A stretch of DNA of 53,423 nt from Ruminococcus sp. (GCA_017519145.1 JAFWTA010000044.1:1-53423); one strand, 5' to 3'. Numbered from the stretch's first letter, positions 23,849 to 33,552 are shown. Notes: generated by a model from the sequence alone, not told the origin. Program-made: numbers and translations.

Positions 23849-25462
23849 ATGGTAAATAATATTGTCTCCGCCGTCCTGCTGGCTCTGGGACTGTGCGGTA
23901 TGATAGGCTCACTGACATGGGTGATCCGCCGCGGCAATAAAAACAGACTGACAAGGCTGTTCATAAGCTGTCAGGTTTCTATAGTACTCTGGCTCATATC
24001 CGAGCTGCTCATTCTCTTTTCCTACACAAGAACACAGTACTGGATAAGCTACTCCATCGGCAATGTGGGAATAAGCTGCTTCGGTCCGCTGTGGCTGATG
24101 CTCTCGGCTGAATACTCCGACTCAGGCGCAAGAGTCACAAAAGTGCTTAATCTGATGCCGCTGATCACTGTTTCAGCTATAATTATGACTTTTTCCAATC
24201 CGATACATCACCTGTATTACTCGGTATTTAAGGCAGGAAGCGTGGAATACGGTCCGTTTTTCTATGTCTTTCAGGTCATATACTACATATGTATAATCGC
24301 CGGCATAACTATAATATGTCTCAAACATACACGGCGTTCAGATCAGATAACCAAGCAGTCGATACTGCTCATACTGTCAGCCGCTATCCCCCTCGGTATA
24401 AATACACTGTCACTGTCAGGGATCTTCAAGTCAAAGGCTACACTGACTCCCCTTTTCTTCGGCTTTTCAAGCCTGCTCATAATCATCGCGCTGGGAAGAT
24501 ACGGACTGCTCAATATAAACAATATCGCTATCCGCGATACTATCGACAATATCAACAATGGTGTCATTATTTTTGATGTGAACAATAATCTTTCATATAA
24601 AAACAAGTATGCCGACTCAGTAAAGATCCTCTCGGGAGTCAACGATGTCCGGCAGTTTTTATCTGCTTTGTCGGCTGCTTCGGGACAGAGGGTCACAGAG
24701 GACTTCACATCTGCTGAGGTAAGACTCGACAATGACTATTACAGTCTCAATCAGTCCTGTATACGAAACAAGAGCGGCGACAATGTGGCAAAGGTCATAA
24801 CCATAAGCAATGTTACAGAGTATCATGAGCTTGCTTATGCGGAGAAAAAGCTCAGTCTCGAACAGGAGCGAAACCGCATCGCTCAGGAGATGCATGACTC
24901 CGCAGGCCATACATTTACAATGATCAGTTCACTTGCCAAAATGTTAAGATATGAAGCTGAAAAGGAGTCGCCCGATATCGGCTCAATGCTCGGCAATATA
25001 GCGGAGATAGACGGCCTTTCACGAAGCGGCGTAACTCAGCTCCGCTGCACTATCAACAACCTCAGGGATGACGAATTCATGACGTCGGTGACAAAAGCTG
25101 TTCAGACTGTCCTGACTGCTGTGCGCGGCATAGAGACAGAGCTCTGTATACAGGGTACTGAGGATGACAGATACAGCTTCTGTATCAAGGAAATGTATGA
25201 TAACTGCCGAGAGACCATTACAAATGCCCTGAGATACTCCGAGGCAGACCGCATAGATGTTATTCTGAAGTTCCTTGAAGACCGCGTTGAAATGTACATT
25301 CTCGACAATGGCAAGGGATGCAAGGAAATATCTGAGCATAACGGGCTTCGCGGTATCAGAGAACGTACCGAAGGTCTCGGCGGCTCGGTCAGATTCTCCT
25401 CCGTCAGCGGAGAAGGCTTCAACACGATTATTAAAATACCGATAAAAGAGGTGCAGATATGA
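23849..25462 (+). CDS. 7TM sensor histidine kinase (NarL/LuxR-type, HisKA_3)
   Basis: A 537-residue membrane sensor. Seven hydrophobic helices (about 5-230) form a 7TM-type input module. A PAS-like segment follows (INNGVIIFDVNNNLSYKNK), then the dimerisation helix with the phospho-acceptor His in RIAQEMHDSAGHTFTMI (HisKA_3 pattern). The ATPase domain has DNCRETITNALRYSEAD (N box), DNGKGC (G1) and NGLRGIRERTEGLGG (G2). AGGAGG lies 6 nt before ATG. It overlaps the response regulator by ATGA. Signal unknown. Confidence 0.9.
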   Translation: MVNNIVSAVLLALGLCGMIGSLTWVIRRGNKNRLTRLFISCQVSIVLWLISELLILFSYTRTQYWISYSIGNVGISCFGPLWLMLSAEYSDSGARVTKVLNLMPLITVSAIIMTFSNPIHHLYYSVFKAGSVEYGPFFYVFQVIYYICIIAGITIICLKHTRRSDQITKQSILLILSAAIPLGINTLSLSGIFKSKATLTPLFFGFSSLLIIIALGRYGLLNINNIAIRDTIDNINNGVIIFDVNNNLSYKNKYADSVKILSGVNDVRQFLSALSAASGQRVTEDFTSAEVRLDNDYYSLNQSCIRNKSGDNVAKVITISNVTEYHELAYAEKKLSLEQERNRIAQEMHDSAGHTFTMISSLAKMLRYEAEKESPDIGSMLGNIAEIDGLSRSGVTQLRCTINNLRDDEFMTSVTKAVQTVLTAVRGIETELCIQGTEDDRYSFCIKEMYDNCRETITNALRYSEADRIDVILKFLEDRVEMYILDNGKGCKEISEHNGLRGIRERTEGLGGSVRFSSVSGEGFNTIIKIPIKEVQI

Positions 25463-26085
25463 TCAATATTATACTTGCGGACGATGTTCAGATACTCCGT
25501 GCAGGTCTCAAGGCTGTGCTTGCAGGCGACAGCGAGCTGAATGTTGTGGGAGAGGCTTCAAATGGCAAGGATGCCTATGAGATGAGCGTAAGGCTCAAAC
25601 CCGATGTGGTTCTGATGGATATGCGTATGCCAGACTATGACGGCGGCTACGGCACAAGAAAGATAAAAGATACTCTCCCTGATGTAAAAGTCCTCGTGCT
25701 GACCACTTTCGATGACAAGGAGACCGTTGACAAGGCTATTTCCAGCGGTGCAGACGGATATATCCTCAAGGAGATGGACAACGACAAGATAATCAACTCC
25801 ATTAAAGCTGTGTCAGGCGGCATAAACGTTTTCTGTGATAACATATTCCGCTCGATCAAGAAGGATGTCTTCGTTCAGCAGGACGCCAGAAACTTCGACC
25901 TTACCGACCGTGAGATCGACTTTCTGAGGCTTATATGCGACGGCGCCGATAACAAGGAGATAGCTTCTAAGCTTTTCCTTGCCGAGGGTACCGTTAGAAA
26001 CGGCATTTCCCGCCTTCTGGAAAAGCTGGGGCTGAAGGACAGAACTCAGCTTGCGGTGTTCGCAATCAAGAACAACATAATATAA
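25459..26085 (+). CDS. NarL/LuxR-family response regulator
   Basis: Partner of the upstream kinase. The 208-residue protein has a receiver domain with acidic pocket DD (residues 8-9), phospho-Asp in VVLMDMRMPDYDG (about 54), the switch residue in VLVLTTFDD and Lys in YILKEMD. A C-terminal LuxR HTH follows (LTDREIDFLRLICDGADNKE, then IASKLFLAEGTVRNGISRLL). The DNA targets are not evident; no repeated motif was found near its own operon. A strong terminator follows. Confidence 0.93.
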   Translation: MINIILADDVQILRAGLKAVLAGDSELNVVGEASNGKDAYEMSVRLKPDVVLMDMRMPDYDGGYGTRKIKDTLPDVKVLVLTTFDDKETVDKAISSGADGYILKEMDNDKIINSIKAVSGGINVFCDNIFRSIKKDVFVQQDARNFDLTDREIDFLRLICDGADNKEIASKLFLAEGTVRNGISRLLEKLGLKDRTQLAVFAIKNNII

Positions 26086-26090
26086 ACAAA

Positions 26091-26118
26091 AAACGGAGCA
26101 TTTCAAGCTCCGTTTTTT
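26091..26118. terminator. Terminator of the LuxR-type two-component operon
   Basis: AAACGGAGC/GCTCCGTTT with a 7-nt loop and T-run TTTTTT on the plus strand. The mirrored A-run makes it bidirectional in principle. Confidence 0.9.
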
Positions 26119-26130
26119 ACCATAACAGTG

Positions 26131-26159
26131 TTGCATTTCACTTTCAAAGGTGTTATAAT
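26131..26159 (+). promoter_or_regulatory. Promoter of the ThrE-like exporter and lipoprotein
   Basis: TTGCAT (26131-26136), 17-bp spacer, TATAAT (26154-26159), 36 bp before the start codon. Confidence 0.78.
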
Positions 26160-26194
26160 ACACATTGGTCCAACTAATTATAAAGGAGTGCTTT

Positions 26195-27517
26195 ATGAGT
26201 AAATTCAGAAAACAGCATATGTCAATAGACTGGCATGAGATAGTTGACAGCGAAAGCATGGAGCCTGCTATAAATGCATCTCTCAGCGAGAAAGCTACCC
26301 TCGTGGGTAGAATAGGACTGATGATGCTTTCCGTAGGTACAGCAGCATGGCGTGTGAGAGCATCAATGAACAAGCTCGCCCGCGCACTGGATATTACCTG
26401 CAACGCAGACATCGGTCTGCTGTCAATAGAATACACCTGTATCGGAAACGGCGAGACCTACACCAATGCCATTTCGCTGAACAATACAGGTGTCAATACC
26501 GACAAGCTCAACGAGCTTGAAAACTTTGCTGACGGTTTTGCTGAGCGCGTGGGAAAATATTCTGTCCAGCAGTTCCATATGATACTGGATAAGTTTCAGG
26601 ATATGAAGGGCAACTACAAGGCGTGGAACCTCGGTCTGGCTTCCGCTCTCGCCTGCTGTGCCTTCACATTTCTCCTCGGCGGAGGTATAGTTGAGATGAT
26701 CTGTGCATTCTTCGGCGCAGGTATAGGAAACTTCGTCCGAAAGAAACTGCTTGAAAAACAAATCACACTGTTTGCAAATGTAGCTGTCGGCGTTGCATCT
26801 GCCTGCTGTACATATGTGCTTTTTATAAAGCTGGCAGAGCTTCTGATGAACGTATCCGACATCCATCAGGCAGGATATATATGTTCAATGCTGTTTGTTA
26901 TCCCCGGATTTCCGCTGATAACCGGCGGTATGGACCTTGCAAAGCTGGATCTTCGCTCGGGTATCGAACGAGTAACATACGCCCTGCTGATAATTCTTGT
27001 TGCCACTCTGACAGGCTGGGTATCAGCCCTCATATTCAATTTCCATCCTCAGGACTTTGAAGCATATCAGCTTGATCCCCTGCTCAGATTTGCTATCATA
27101 ATGGTGACCAGCTTCTGCGGAGTTTACGGATTTTCACTTATGTTCAACAGCACGAGAAAAATGGCTGCTACCGCAGGTCTTATCGGAATGATCGCCAATA
27201 CTCTCCGTCTGGAGCTCATCGATATGGCTGAGATACACGTTGGTCTTGCCGCTTTCATAGGCGCTCTTACCGCAGGACTTCTCGCCTCTGCAATACACCA
27301 CTGGATAGGCTATCCGAGAATAACTCTTACTGTTCCGTCCATCGTTATCATGGTTCCGGGAATGTTCATGTACAAGGGTATATACTACATCGCTCTGAAC
27401 GATATCGCAACAGGCGGTCTGTGGCTCACAAAAGCAGTCCTAATTGTTGCGGCGCTCCCTCTGGGACTTATCTTTGCAAGGATAATCACCGACAAAAACT
27501 TCCGCAAGAGCAGCTGA
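26195..27517 (+). CDS. Threonine/serine exporter family protein (ThrE, DUF1212)
   Basis: About 440 residues. The N-terminal cytosolic domain (ATLVGRIGLMMLSVGTAAWR, later LDITCNADIGLLSIEYTCIG) is the DUF1212 part, followed by about ten membrane segments including the ThrE_2-like C-terminal half (LIGMIANTLRLELIDMAEIH, TVPSIVIMVPGMFMYKG). Many genomes split this into two genes; here both halves are fused, as in Corynebacterium ThrE. ATG 26195 has AAAGGAG 7 nt upstream; an earlier in-frame ATG at 26165 lies within the 5' leader. Substrate inferred from family only. Confidence 0.87.
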   Translation: MSKFRKQHMSIDWHEIVDSESMEPAINASLSEKATLVGRIGLMMLSVGTAAWRVRASMNKLARALDITCNADIGLLSIEYTCIGNGETYTNAISLNNTGVNTDKLNELENFADGFAERVGKYSVQQFHMILDKFQDMKGNYKAWNLGLASALACCAFTFLLGGGIVEMICAFFGAGIGNFVRKKLLEKQITLFANVAVGVASACCTYVLFIKLAELLMNVSDIHQAGYICSMLFVIPGFPLITGGMDLAKLDLRSGIERVTYALLIILVATLTGWVSALIFNFHPQDFEAYQLDPLLRFAIIMVTSFCGVYGFSLMFNSTRKMAATAGLIGMIANTLRLELIDMAEIHVGLAAFIGALTAGLLASAIHHWIGYPRITLTVPSIVIMVPGMFMYKGIYYIALNDIATGGLWLTKAVLIVAALPLGLIFARIITDKNFRKSS

Positions 27518-27532
27518 CATGGAGGAAAACTC

Positions 27533-28129
27533 ATGAAAAAACAGCTTGTCCTTTTGTCAGCCGCTGTGATGAGCATTCTGTCAGGCTGTAGCAAGGTGAC
27601 TTTCACCGAGAATACCGCAGCGGTGACTACAGAGGCTGTAACTGTACAAACTACCGAAGAAGCAATAGCCACTGCCGCTCCGACTGACGCAACCGAGTCG
27701 GTAACGGAGTATACTGCATATGATACTTCTCTCCTGAGCTCTCCCGAGGATATCGGACTTTACGATACTGACGGAGAAGGCGCGAATTACATCTTCAGCT
27801 ACGGCGGTGAGGAGTTCTTGGCTCTGTATGAGCCCGACAACTGGCACATAACCGACTCATATAAGATAGCTGATGAGGACGATATCCTTTTGATATGTCA
27901 GGCGCTTATCTCCGTACACCCCATACACAGCGCTGATATGCAGAGCTACAGAGCTGCCGAGGATATGGCTTTTGAATGGCACCGGCATAACCTCGCCTAC
28001 AGTCTTCTTCCCGACAGCTCCGAATGGAAAAGCAATGCAAAAGATGTCGACCTCGACTCAAAGGACGAGGGTAAAGGCTTGTTCAACTTCCTTATGGACA
28101 GGCTGGACAGCAATGAACAAACCGAATAA
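27533..28129 (+). CDS. Predicted lipoprotein of unknown function
   Basis: 198 residues with a lipoprotein signal (KKQLVLLSAAVMSILSGC, lipobox LSGC, Cys at about 19), then a Thr/Ala/Glu-rich linker and a compact C-terminal region (YIFSYGGEEFLALYEPDNWH). No family recognised. GGAGG lies 8 nt before the ATG. It is 15 nt after the exporter stop and shares its message and terminator. Confidence 0.8.
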   Translation: MKKQLVLLSAAVMSILSGCSKVTFTENTAAVTTEAVTVQTTEEAIATAAPTDATESVTEYTAYDTSLLSSPEDIGLYDTDGEGANYIFSYGGEEFLALYEPDNWHITDSYKIADEDDILLICQALISVHPIHSADMQSYRAAEDMAFEWHRHNLAYSLLPDSSEWKSNAKDVDLDSKDEGKGLFNFLMDRLDSNEQTE

Positions 28130-28135
28130 CACGAA

Positions 28136-28165
28136 AAAGCCGCAGTTTTACCTGCGGCTTTTGTT
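28136..28165. terminator. Bidirectional terminator between convergent operons
   Basis: AAAGCCGCAG/CTGCGGCTTT with a 6-nt loop and TTTTGTTT on plus. The minus strand has a matching T-run (CTTTTTCG), so it can also end the ABC/TCS operon. Confidence 0.85.
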
Positions 28166-28169
28166 TATA

Positions 28170-30932
28170 TCAAAGGTTTTCGTTTTTAAGTGCGTCTATG
28201 GGGTTATCTTTCTTTATCTTGCTCATGGAGAACATCATTGTGGAGAATACCACAAGGAATACGCTCAGTACCGCAACCGCAACTGCTACCCACGGAACAA
28301 AGAAAGATGTGTCTATACCTTCATTGATAGAGAGATAGATGAGATAGGTCACGCCCACTGATACGGGAAGTCCGTACAGAAGTGCCTTTGTTCCGTAAAG
28401 CAGGCACTCGTAGTTCAGCATTCTTCTCATGCCCTTTGCTGTCATTCCCACGGATTTCAGCATTGCGAACTCTCTGCGGCGGAGGTTGATATTGGTGGTT
28501 ATGGTATTGAATACATTTGCTGCGGCGATAAGTGAGATAAGTACGATAAATCCGTATGCGAATACTTTGACGATGACTATCATGCTGCGTTCTGACTCAA
28601 TGCTTTCTGCATAGTTCCAGAACTCTCCGTCGGGAATACCGTTTTCCTTGAGTGTAGTTTTCAGTGCCTCATATCCTGCCTTGGTATCGTCGGCATTGAT
28701 AGCATATTCATACGAATACATATCATTAGTATAATCTCCGAGTATCTCTTTTCTGAAACTGTATGGATATATCACGGACACTCCATATGAGCTTACAAAA
28801 TAAGGACGCTTATCCGTTACCTTTCCTATATGCATTGTAATATCTTCAAGGCACTCATCATATGGGACATACATTTTGTCAAGCTCATCCTCAATGTTTA
28901 CATATATTGCGCTGTCAATATAATCACCACTATAATAATATCCTTCTATTTTCTTGTTTTTCAGGAGCGTTATGTCGAAATCATTATTATTGAATACCTT
29001 TGTCCGCTCCATCCTTCCGCTCTTTTCATTAAAAAGAAGAGTATTGTCAACAAGTATTCCGAGTGGATGATCTTTATTCATGAACTCGCTTTCGGATAAT
29101 CCTTCGCTTTTAAGAAGCTGTCTGAAAGAATCATCATCAACATAATAAAAATGCTGATCAATTAATCTGAATCCGTCATGATCAATGTGTTCATTTGTCT
29201 CGTCATACATAACACCATTTTTTTTGATATAATCCTCTTGTATATTACTTTCATCAGTATACACTCTGAAGCCATAATCTCTTAAATAGAAAGCTGAGTC
29301 GGTTATATGCTCGGTGTTTCTTATACAGTGGAGTATCTCGAGCGGATCATCGGATGCGTCCTCAACGCCGTCGGGCTCATATACATTGAGAATGTAGTCC
29401 ATTCCGAAAGAATTATTTGCGTCCTTTATTGCGGATACAAGATATGCCGTGAAGGAGTATGCCGAGATAAAGAGCACTATGCTCAGGAAAAGACTGATAA
29501 TAGTCGCACGGTACTTTTTCTTGCTTCTCTTGAAATACTTGTGTGCAAGCACGCCCGATACGCCGAAAAGCTTCTGAATTATCTTGGGAGTCTTTATGTG
29601 CTTCTTCTGCTTTATATCCTTGCTCTGGCGTATAGCTTCTACTGCTGTTATCCTTGTGGCTCTGATAGAGGGGATCCATGCAGAGATCATTATGGTCACA
29701 AATGCGATAACACAGGCTGCTGCGATAGCTATGGGCGATACACAGATACGCATTGGCTCGGGGTAACGGTCTCCCACAAATGCAGAGAACCTGCTTCCTA
29801 TTGCAAGGAAGGTCACCCACATACCCACTATTCCAAGAATTATACCCAGAGGGATACCGATAGCACCAAGGGAGATCGCTTCAAAGCGTACCATCTTGCG
29901 AAGCTGCTTCTTGGTAGCGCCTATGGAGGAGAGAAGTCCGAACTGCTTCGTTCTGTCAGCCACAGAGATAGCAAAAGCATTGTATATCAGCATTATGGAG
30001 CCGAACATGATGAGTCCGATAACTACAGTAGCAAGTCCGTATACCACACTGTAAAAAGTCTTGTACTTCGATACACCGCTGAACATGAGAAGGTCAGAAT
30101 GAGCCATACCATCAAGTTTATTTTCCTTCATGAAGTCATAGATATCCTTCATGTTGTTCATGCGGTAGTATACTGTGAACATAGTATCATCGGTGTACTC
30201 ATCGGGAACGGTAAGTGCGGTATAGCCTGCACAGTAAATATCCTCAAAATCAGGGCGCTCATAAAATCCGACAACCGTATATTCCCTTGTCTCTCTTACA
30301 ATAAGCTTTTCTGCTGAGACAGCATCGCCATCCTCATCGTCAAATCCTAAAAACGGAGAATCCTGTTTCAGTATATAGTCATCGAATGCCTCATCGGGAA
30401 TGTCTATATATTCGGGAATATCCGCAATTCCCTTGACTTTTTCGGGAGCAGGCATTCTGTCACCTATTTCGAGAGTGAGCTTGTCGCCCTCATGGAGCTC
30501 CACTTCACCGTTTGCGCTGAGATGTTCGGGAAGAAGTATCTCGCTGCTGTTCTCGGGCATACGTCCCGAGATCATGTGTATGGGGATTATTCCCGTCTCG
30601 TCTTCCTCATAACCCGAGATGTAGAGATAGGGCTTGTAGCTGTTAGTGCTGCCGATATCAGCATAACCGATATAGCTCAGGACTCCTGTGTCCTTAACCT
30701 TGTCGGAGCCTTCTATCAGGTCGTATGTATCCTTGTCTGTATACTGTTCAAGTCCGTGCCACTTTCCTTCGGTGTATTCGTAATACCCGATAGCAAAGTT
30801 CCTTGCAGAGGCAAATGATGTAGTAACAGCACATATAAGCGCCGTGGAAAGCATGATACCTATTATGGTTACGATAGTACGCGCTTTGTTCTTCTTCAGA
30901 GACTGGAGCGTTACTTTGTTGAATATTTTCAT
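28170..30932 (-). CDS. FtsX-like ABC transporter permease
   Basis: A 920-residue permease with an N-terminal helix (RTIVTIIGIMLSTALICAVTT), a large extracellular domain (about 45-290), three helices, a middle helix (about 490) starting a second extracellular domain (about 510-760), and three C-terminal helices with the FtsX repeats (MKSVGMTAKGMRRMLNYECL). It ends in IKKDNPIDALKNENL. Size and layout fit the MacB/BceB-like class that handles antimicrobial peptides or envelope lipids. It overlaps the ATPase gene by 4 bp; the cognate two-component system lies upstream. Confidence 0.9.
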   Translation of the reverse strand: MKIFNKVTLQSLKKNKARTIVTIIGIMLSTALICAVTTSFASARNFAIGYYEYTEGKWHGLEQYTDKDTYDLIEGSDKVKDTGVLSYIGYADIGSTNSYKPYLYISGYEEDETGIIPIHMISGRMPENSSEILLPEHLSANGEVELHEGDKLTLEIGDRMPAPEKVKGIADIPEYIDIPDEAFDDYILKQDSPFLGFDDEDGDAVSAEKLIVRETREYTVVGFYERPDFEDIYCAGYTALTVPDEYTDDTMFTVYYRMNNMKDIYDFMKENKLDGMAHSDLLMFSGVSKYKTFYSVVYGLATVVIGLIMFGSIMLIYNAFAISVADRTKQFGLLSSIGATKKQLRKMVRFEAISLGAIGIPLGIILGIVGMWVTFLAIGSRFSAFVGDRYPEPMRICVSPIAIAAACVIAFVTIMISAWIPSIRATRITAVEAIRQSKDIKQKKHIKTPKIIQKLFGVSGVLAHKYFKRSKKKYRATIISLFLSIVLFISAYSFTAYLVSAIKDANNSFGMDYILNVYEPDGVEDASDDPLEILHCIRNTEHITDSAFYLRDYGFRVYTDESNIQEDYIKKNGVMYDETNEHIDHDGFRLIDQHFYYVDDDSFRQLLKSEGLSESEFMNKDHPLGILVDNTLLFNEKSGRMERTKVFNNNDFDITLLKNKKIEGYYYSGDYIDSAIYVNIEDELDKMYVPYDECLEDITMHIGKVTDKRPYFVSSYGVSVIYPYSFRKEILGDYTNDMYSYEYAINADDTKAGYEALKTTLKENGIPDGEFWNYAESIESERSMIVIVKVFAYGFIVLISLIAAANVFNTITTNINLRRREFAMLKSVGMTAKGMRRMLNYECLLYGTKALLYGLPVSVGVTYLIYLSINEGIDTSFFVPWVAVAVAVLSVFLVVFSTMMFSMSKIKKDNPIDALKNENL

Positions 30933-31612
30933 TTGCGGATCACCTCGTCACGAGTTATCCTGCCATCCTCAATGGCTATGATACGGTCTGCCTGAAGTGC
31001 GATATTCTCATCATGAGTGATGATGACAAGTGTCTGACCGTACTTCTGATTTGATACCTTCAGAAGATCAACTATCTCTTTGCTGTTCTTGCTGTCAAGG
31101 TTGCCCGTAGGCTCATCTGCAAGAACTACTGCAGGTGCATTCATCAGTGCCCTGCCTATGGAGACTCTCTGCTGCTGACCGCCCGAAAGCTGATTGGGAA
31201 GATGCTCCTCACGACCCTTGAGCTTGAGTATGTCAAGGAGTTCCTTCAGCCTCTCCTCGTTGACCTTCTGCCCGTCCATAAGTACCGGAAGTGTAATATT
31301 CTCGGTCACATTGAGCACAGGGATGAGATTGTAGAACTGATATATAAGGCCCACCTGTCTGCGGCGGAAAATAGCCAGCTGTTCGTCATTCTGTGAATAC
31401 ACATCGTTGCTATCCATGAATACCTTACCCGATGTGGGCTTGTCAACTCCTCCGAGAATGTGCAGCAGTGTGGATTTTCCCGAACCGGAAGGACCGATTA
31501 TAGCAACAAATTCTCCTTTTTTTATCGAAAAGCTCACATTGTCAAGAGCGCGGACCTCGTTTTCGCCGCTTCCGTATGTCTTGCAAAGATTTTCAACTCG
31601 TAATATTTCCAT
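30929..31612 (-). CDS. ABC transporter ATP-binding protein (MacB/LolD/BceA type)
   Basis: 227 residues with Walker A GPSGSGKST, the Q-loop in VGLIYQFYNLIPVLNVTEN, signature LSGGQQQRVSIGRAL, Walker B VVLADEPTGNLD and the H-loop VIITHDE. The signature and EPTGNLD are typical of the MacB/LolD/BceA branch. ATG 31612 is preferred: AAAGGAAG lies 8-9 nt upstream. The reading frame extends to 31669, but through the likely promoter. It energises the adjacent FtsX-like permease. Confidence 0.93.
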   Translation of the reverse strand: MEILRVENLCKTYGSGENEVRALDNVSFSIKKGEFVAIIGPSGSGKSTLLHILGGVDKPTSGKVFMDSNDVYSQNDEQLAIFRRRQVGLIYQFYNLIPVLNVTENITLPVLMDGQKVNEERLKELLDILKLKGREEHLPNQLSGGQQQRVSIGRALMNAPAVVLADEPTGNLDSKNSKEIVDLLKVSNQKYGQTLVIITHDENIALQADRIIAIEDGRITRDEVIRK

Positions 31613-31653
31613 TAGTGTATCTTCCTTTCTGAGTTTATGTGTATATCTTACCA

Positions 31654-31666
31654 TGTCAATATGACA
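31654..31666. promoter_or_regulatory. Palindrome TGTCA-ATA-TGACA upstream of the ABC genes
   Basis: Perfect 5-bp arms with a 3-nt centre, 40 bp before the ATPase start. It is a plausible site for the neighbouring OmpR-type regulator, since BceR-like regulators control the adjacent transporter. No firm promoter hexamers could be fixed. Inference. Confidence 0.4.
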
Positions 31667-31706
31667 CAACAGTGACTTTAAAATAACAAATCCGTCACAA
31701 AAGAAA

Positions 31707-31728
31707 AAGGCAGGATGTTTCCTGCCTT
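31707..31728 (-). terminator. Terminator of the OmpR-type two-component operon
   Basis: AAGGCAGGA/TCCTGCCTT with a 4-nt loop, then a T-rich run on the minus strand (TTTCTTTTG). The hairpin begins inside the kinase stop codon and separates this operon from the ABC genes. Confidence 0.85.
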
Positions 31729-32731
31729 AAACCGTGCTCTCATAAAGCCTTATACTGAACATTGCTCCGCCGTCCTGAGCGTTTTCTGCTTTGATCGTTC
31801 CGTTCTGCTCTGTCACTATCATACGCGCAAGTGCAAGACCTATTCCGAATCCGCCCTTATCCTCAGAAGCCCTTCCCTTGTAAAACCGCTCAAATATATG
31901 CGGAAGATCCTCGGCGGATATACCTTTTCCGCTGTCGGTTATAACTATCTCGGAATAAAGGGGATTTCTTGTGCCCCTTACAGTGATCGTGCCGCCGTCG
32001 GGAGTATGCTCCATACAGTTCTTGACTATATTGCCGATAGCCTCGCAGGTCCATGACAGATCACATTCCAGCTCACCATCCGCCCTGATATCCAGCTCCT
32101 GTCCGCGAAGCTCGATAGGAACTCTTACAGGCATACACGCCTTGTCAAGAAGCTCCTGCATAGTAACCCTTTCCTTGCGGAACCTTATGGTTCCCGCATC
32201 AAGCTTTGACATTTTCAGAAGCGCTGTTATCAGCCAGTCTATACGGGACAGCAGTCCGTAAAGCTTATGAACCGTCTGTTCACGCTTCTCCGCAGACATA
32301 TCGGGATGGGAGATCATGGACACAAGTATGTTTATTGAGGTCAGAGGCGTCCTGATCTGATGAGATATATCCGCAAGAAGATCCGCAAGATAGACCTTGT
32401 CCTGCATAAGTCCTGCCTTTTGCTCACGGAGCCTTATAGTCATCTTGTAGACCTCGCTCTGGAGCACTCCGATGTCTCCCTCAGTGTAATTCTCGATATT
32501 TATATTCTCCTCGCCGTGAAGTATCCTGTCGATATCCTCCGAGAGCTTGGTTATCCTTCTGTATCTCAGGAAAGATGGTACAAGAAAGACAGTTATCATT
32601 GCAATACACAGAATTAGTACGGGGATAACCAGCTTTATGTCATAAAACAGCGCACAGACTGCTGCTATTACTGTTATCGCGGCCATTATCGATGCGGAGA
32701 CAGCTATCTCGGTATTTCTCATAAACTTCAT
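31727..32731 (-). CDS. Sensor histidine kinase (HisKA type) paired with the ABC transporter
   Basis: 334 residues. Two closely spaced N-terminal helices (about 9-51) leave almost no extracellular loop, the intramembrane-sensing layout of BceS-like kinases. The H box is LADISHQIRTPLTSI (near residue 125), followed by an N box around AIGNIVKNCMEHTPDGG, G1 ITDSGKGIS, F box IFERFYKG and G2 GGFGIGLALA. The gene follows the response regulator by 2 bp. With so small a sensor loop, it likely reads the transporter state rather than a ligand. Confidence 0.9.
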   Translation of the reverse strand: MKFMRNTEIAVSASIMAAITVIAAVCALFYDIKLVIPVLILCIAMITVFLVPSFLRYRRITKLSEDIDRILHGEENINIENYTEGDIGVLQSEVYKMTIRLREQKAGLMQDKVYLADLLADISHQIRTPLTSINILVSMISHPDMSAEKREQTVHKLYGLLSRIDWLITALLKMSKLDAGTIRFRKERVTMQELLDKACMPVRVPIELRGQELDIRADGELECDLSWTCEAIGNIVKNCMEHTPDGGTITVRGTRNPLYSEIVITDSGKGISAEDLPHIFERFYKGRASEDKGGFGIGLALARMIVTEQNGTIKAENAQDGGAMFSIRLYESTV

Positions 32732-32733
32732 GA

Positions 32734-33402
32734 TCAGTCCACCCTATATCCCAGACCTCTGACAGTCTTTATTATAACAGGATCAGAGGGATCTTCCTCT
32801 ATCTTCTCGCGGAGGCGCTTTATATATACAGTAAGGGTATTGTCATTTACGAACTCTCCTGCAATATCCCATATGGACTCAAGAAGCTTTGTCCTCGTCA
32901 TTACAGCTCCCCTGTTGTTGATAAAAACAAGAAGGAGTCTGTATTCAAGTGCCGAAAGGAAAAGATCTCTGCCGTTTTTGCTTGCAGTTCCCTTTACGGT
33001 ATCCACGAGAACATCTCCCAATTGTGTGACGGAGCCAGTGCTTCCGGTAAGTCTCAGGACGTTCTTTATGCGGGAAACAAGCTCACGGGGACGGAATGGC
33101 TTTGCGATATAATCATCGGCACCGAGATCAAAGCCTGTTACTGTACTGAATTCGTCACCCGATGCAGTCAGAAAGATCACAGGCAGACAGGTATTTGCCT
33201 TTATTGCTGAACATACCGCAAATCCGTTGCCCTCGGCAAGGGAAACGTCAAGGAGCACAAGATCAAACTCTCCGCTTTCTACCATCTCAAGCGCCTTGGT
33301 CTGACCGGTTGCATTTTTCACACTAAAGCCTTCAGCTGTAAGAAATTCGGTGAGATTGGCAATTATTTCTTTATCATCTTCTACAAGAAGTATTCTGTTC
33401 AT
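32734..33402 (-). CDS. OmpR-family response regulator
   Basis: 222 residues from MNRILLVEDD (33402). The receiver domain has ED at 8-9, phospho-Asp in FDLVLLDVSLAEG and Lys in YIAKPFRPRELVSR. The C-terminal winged helix reads LFLSALEYRLLLVFINNRGA, later NTLTVYIKRLREKIEE. The frame extends to 33447, but the internal ATG begins the canonical first strand; an AAAGGG lies 12 nt upstream. It pairs with the downstream kinase and probably controls the ABC genes. Confidence 0.92.
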   Translation of the reverse strand: MNRILLVEDDKEIIANLTEFLTAEGFSVKNATGQTKALEMVESGEFDLVLLDVSLAEGNGFAVCSAIKANTCLPVIFLTASGDEFSTVTGFDLGADDYIAKPFRPRELVSRIKNVLRLTGSTGSVTQLGDVLVDTVKGTASKNGRDLFLSALEYRLLLVFINNRGAVMTRTKLLESIWDIAGEFVNDNTLTVYIKRLREKIEEDPSDPVIIKTVRGLGYRVD

Positions 33403-33552
33403 AGTATTCAGCGCCCTTTCTTTTTCATACACTATATAATAACACATTTTTTATTAAATAGCAAGATGTGCGGAGAAAACTGCTGTTATGCAGATCTATA
33501 CCGCAAAAAACCGCCGGGAACTCACGCTTATGATACATACTCACAAAATGTA

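Noticed and set aside
29307-30317. A 336-codon plus-strand frame opposite the FtsX permease
   Set aside because: Cys/Tyr/His-rich shadow translation of the antisense strand; the minus-strand permease has clear domains and couples to its ATPase.
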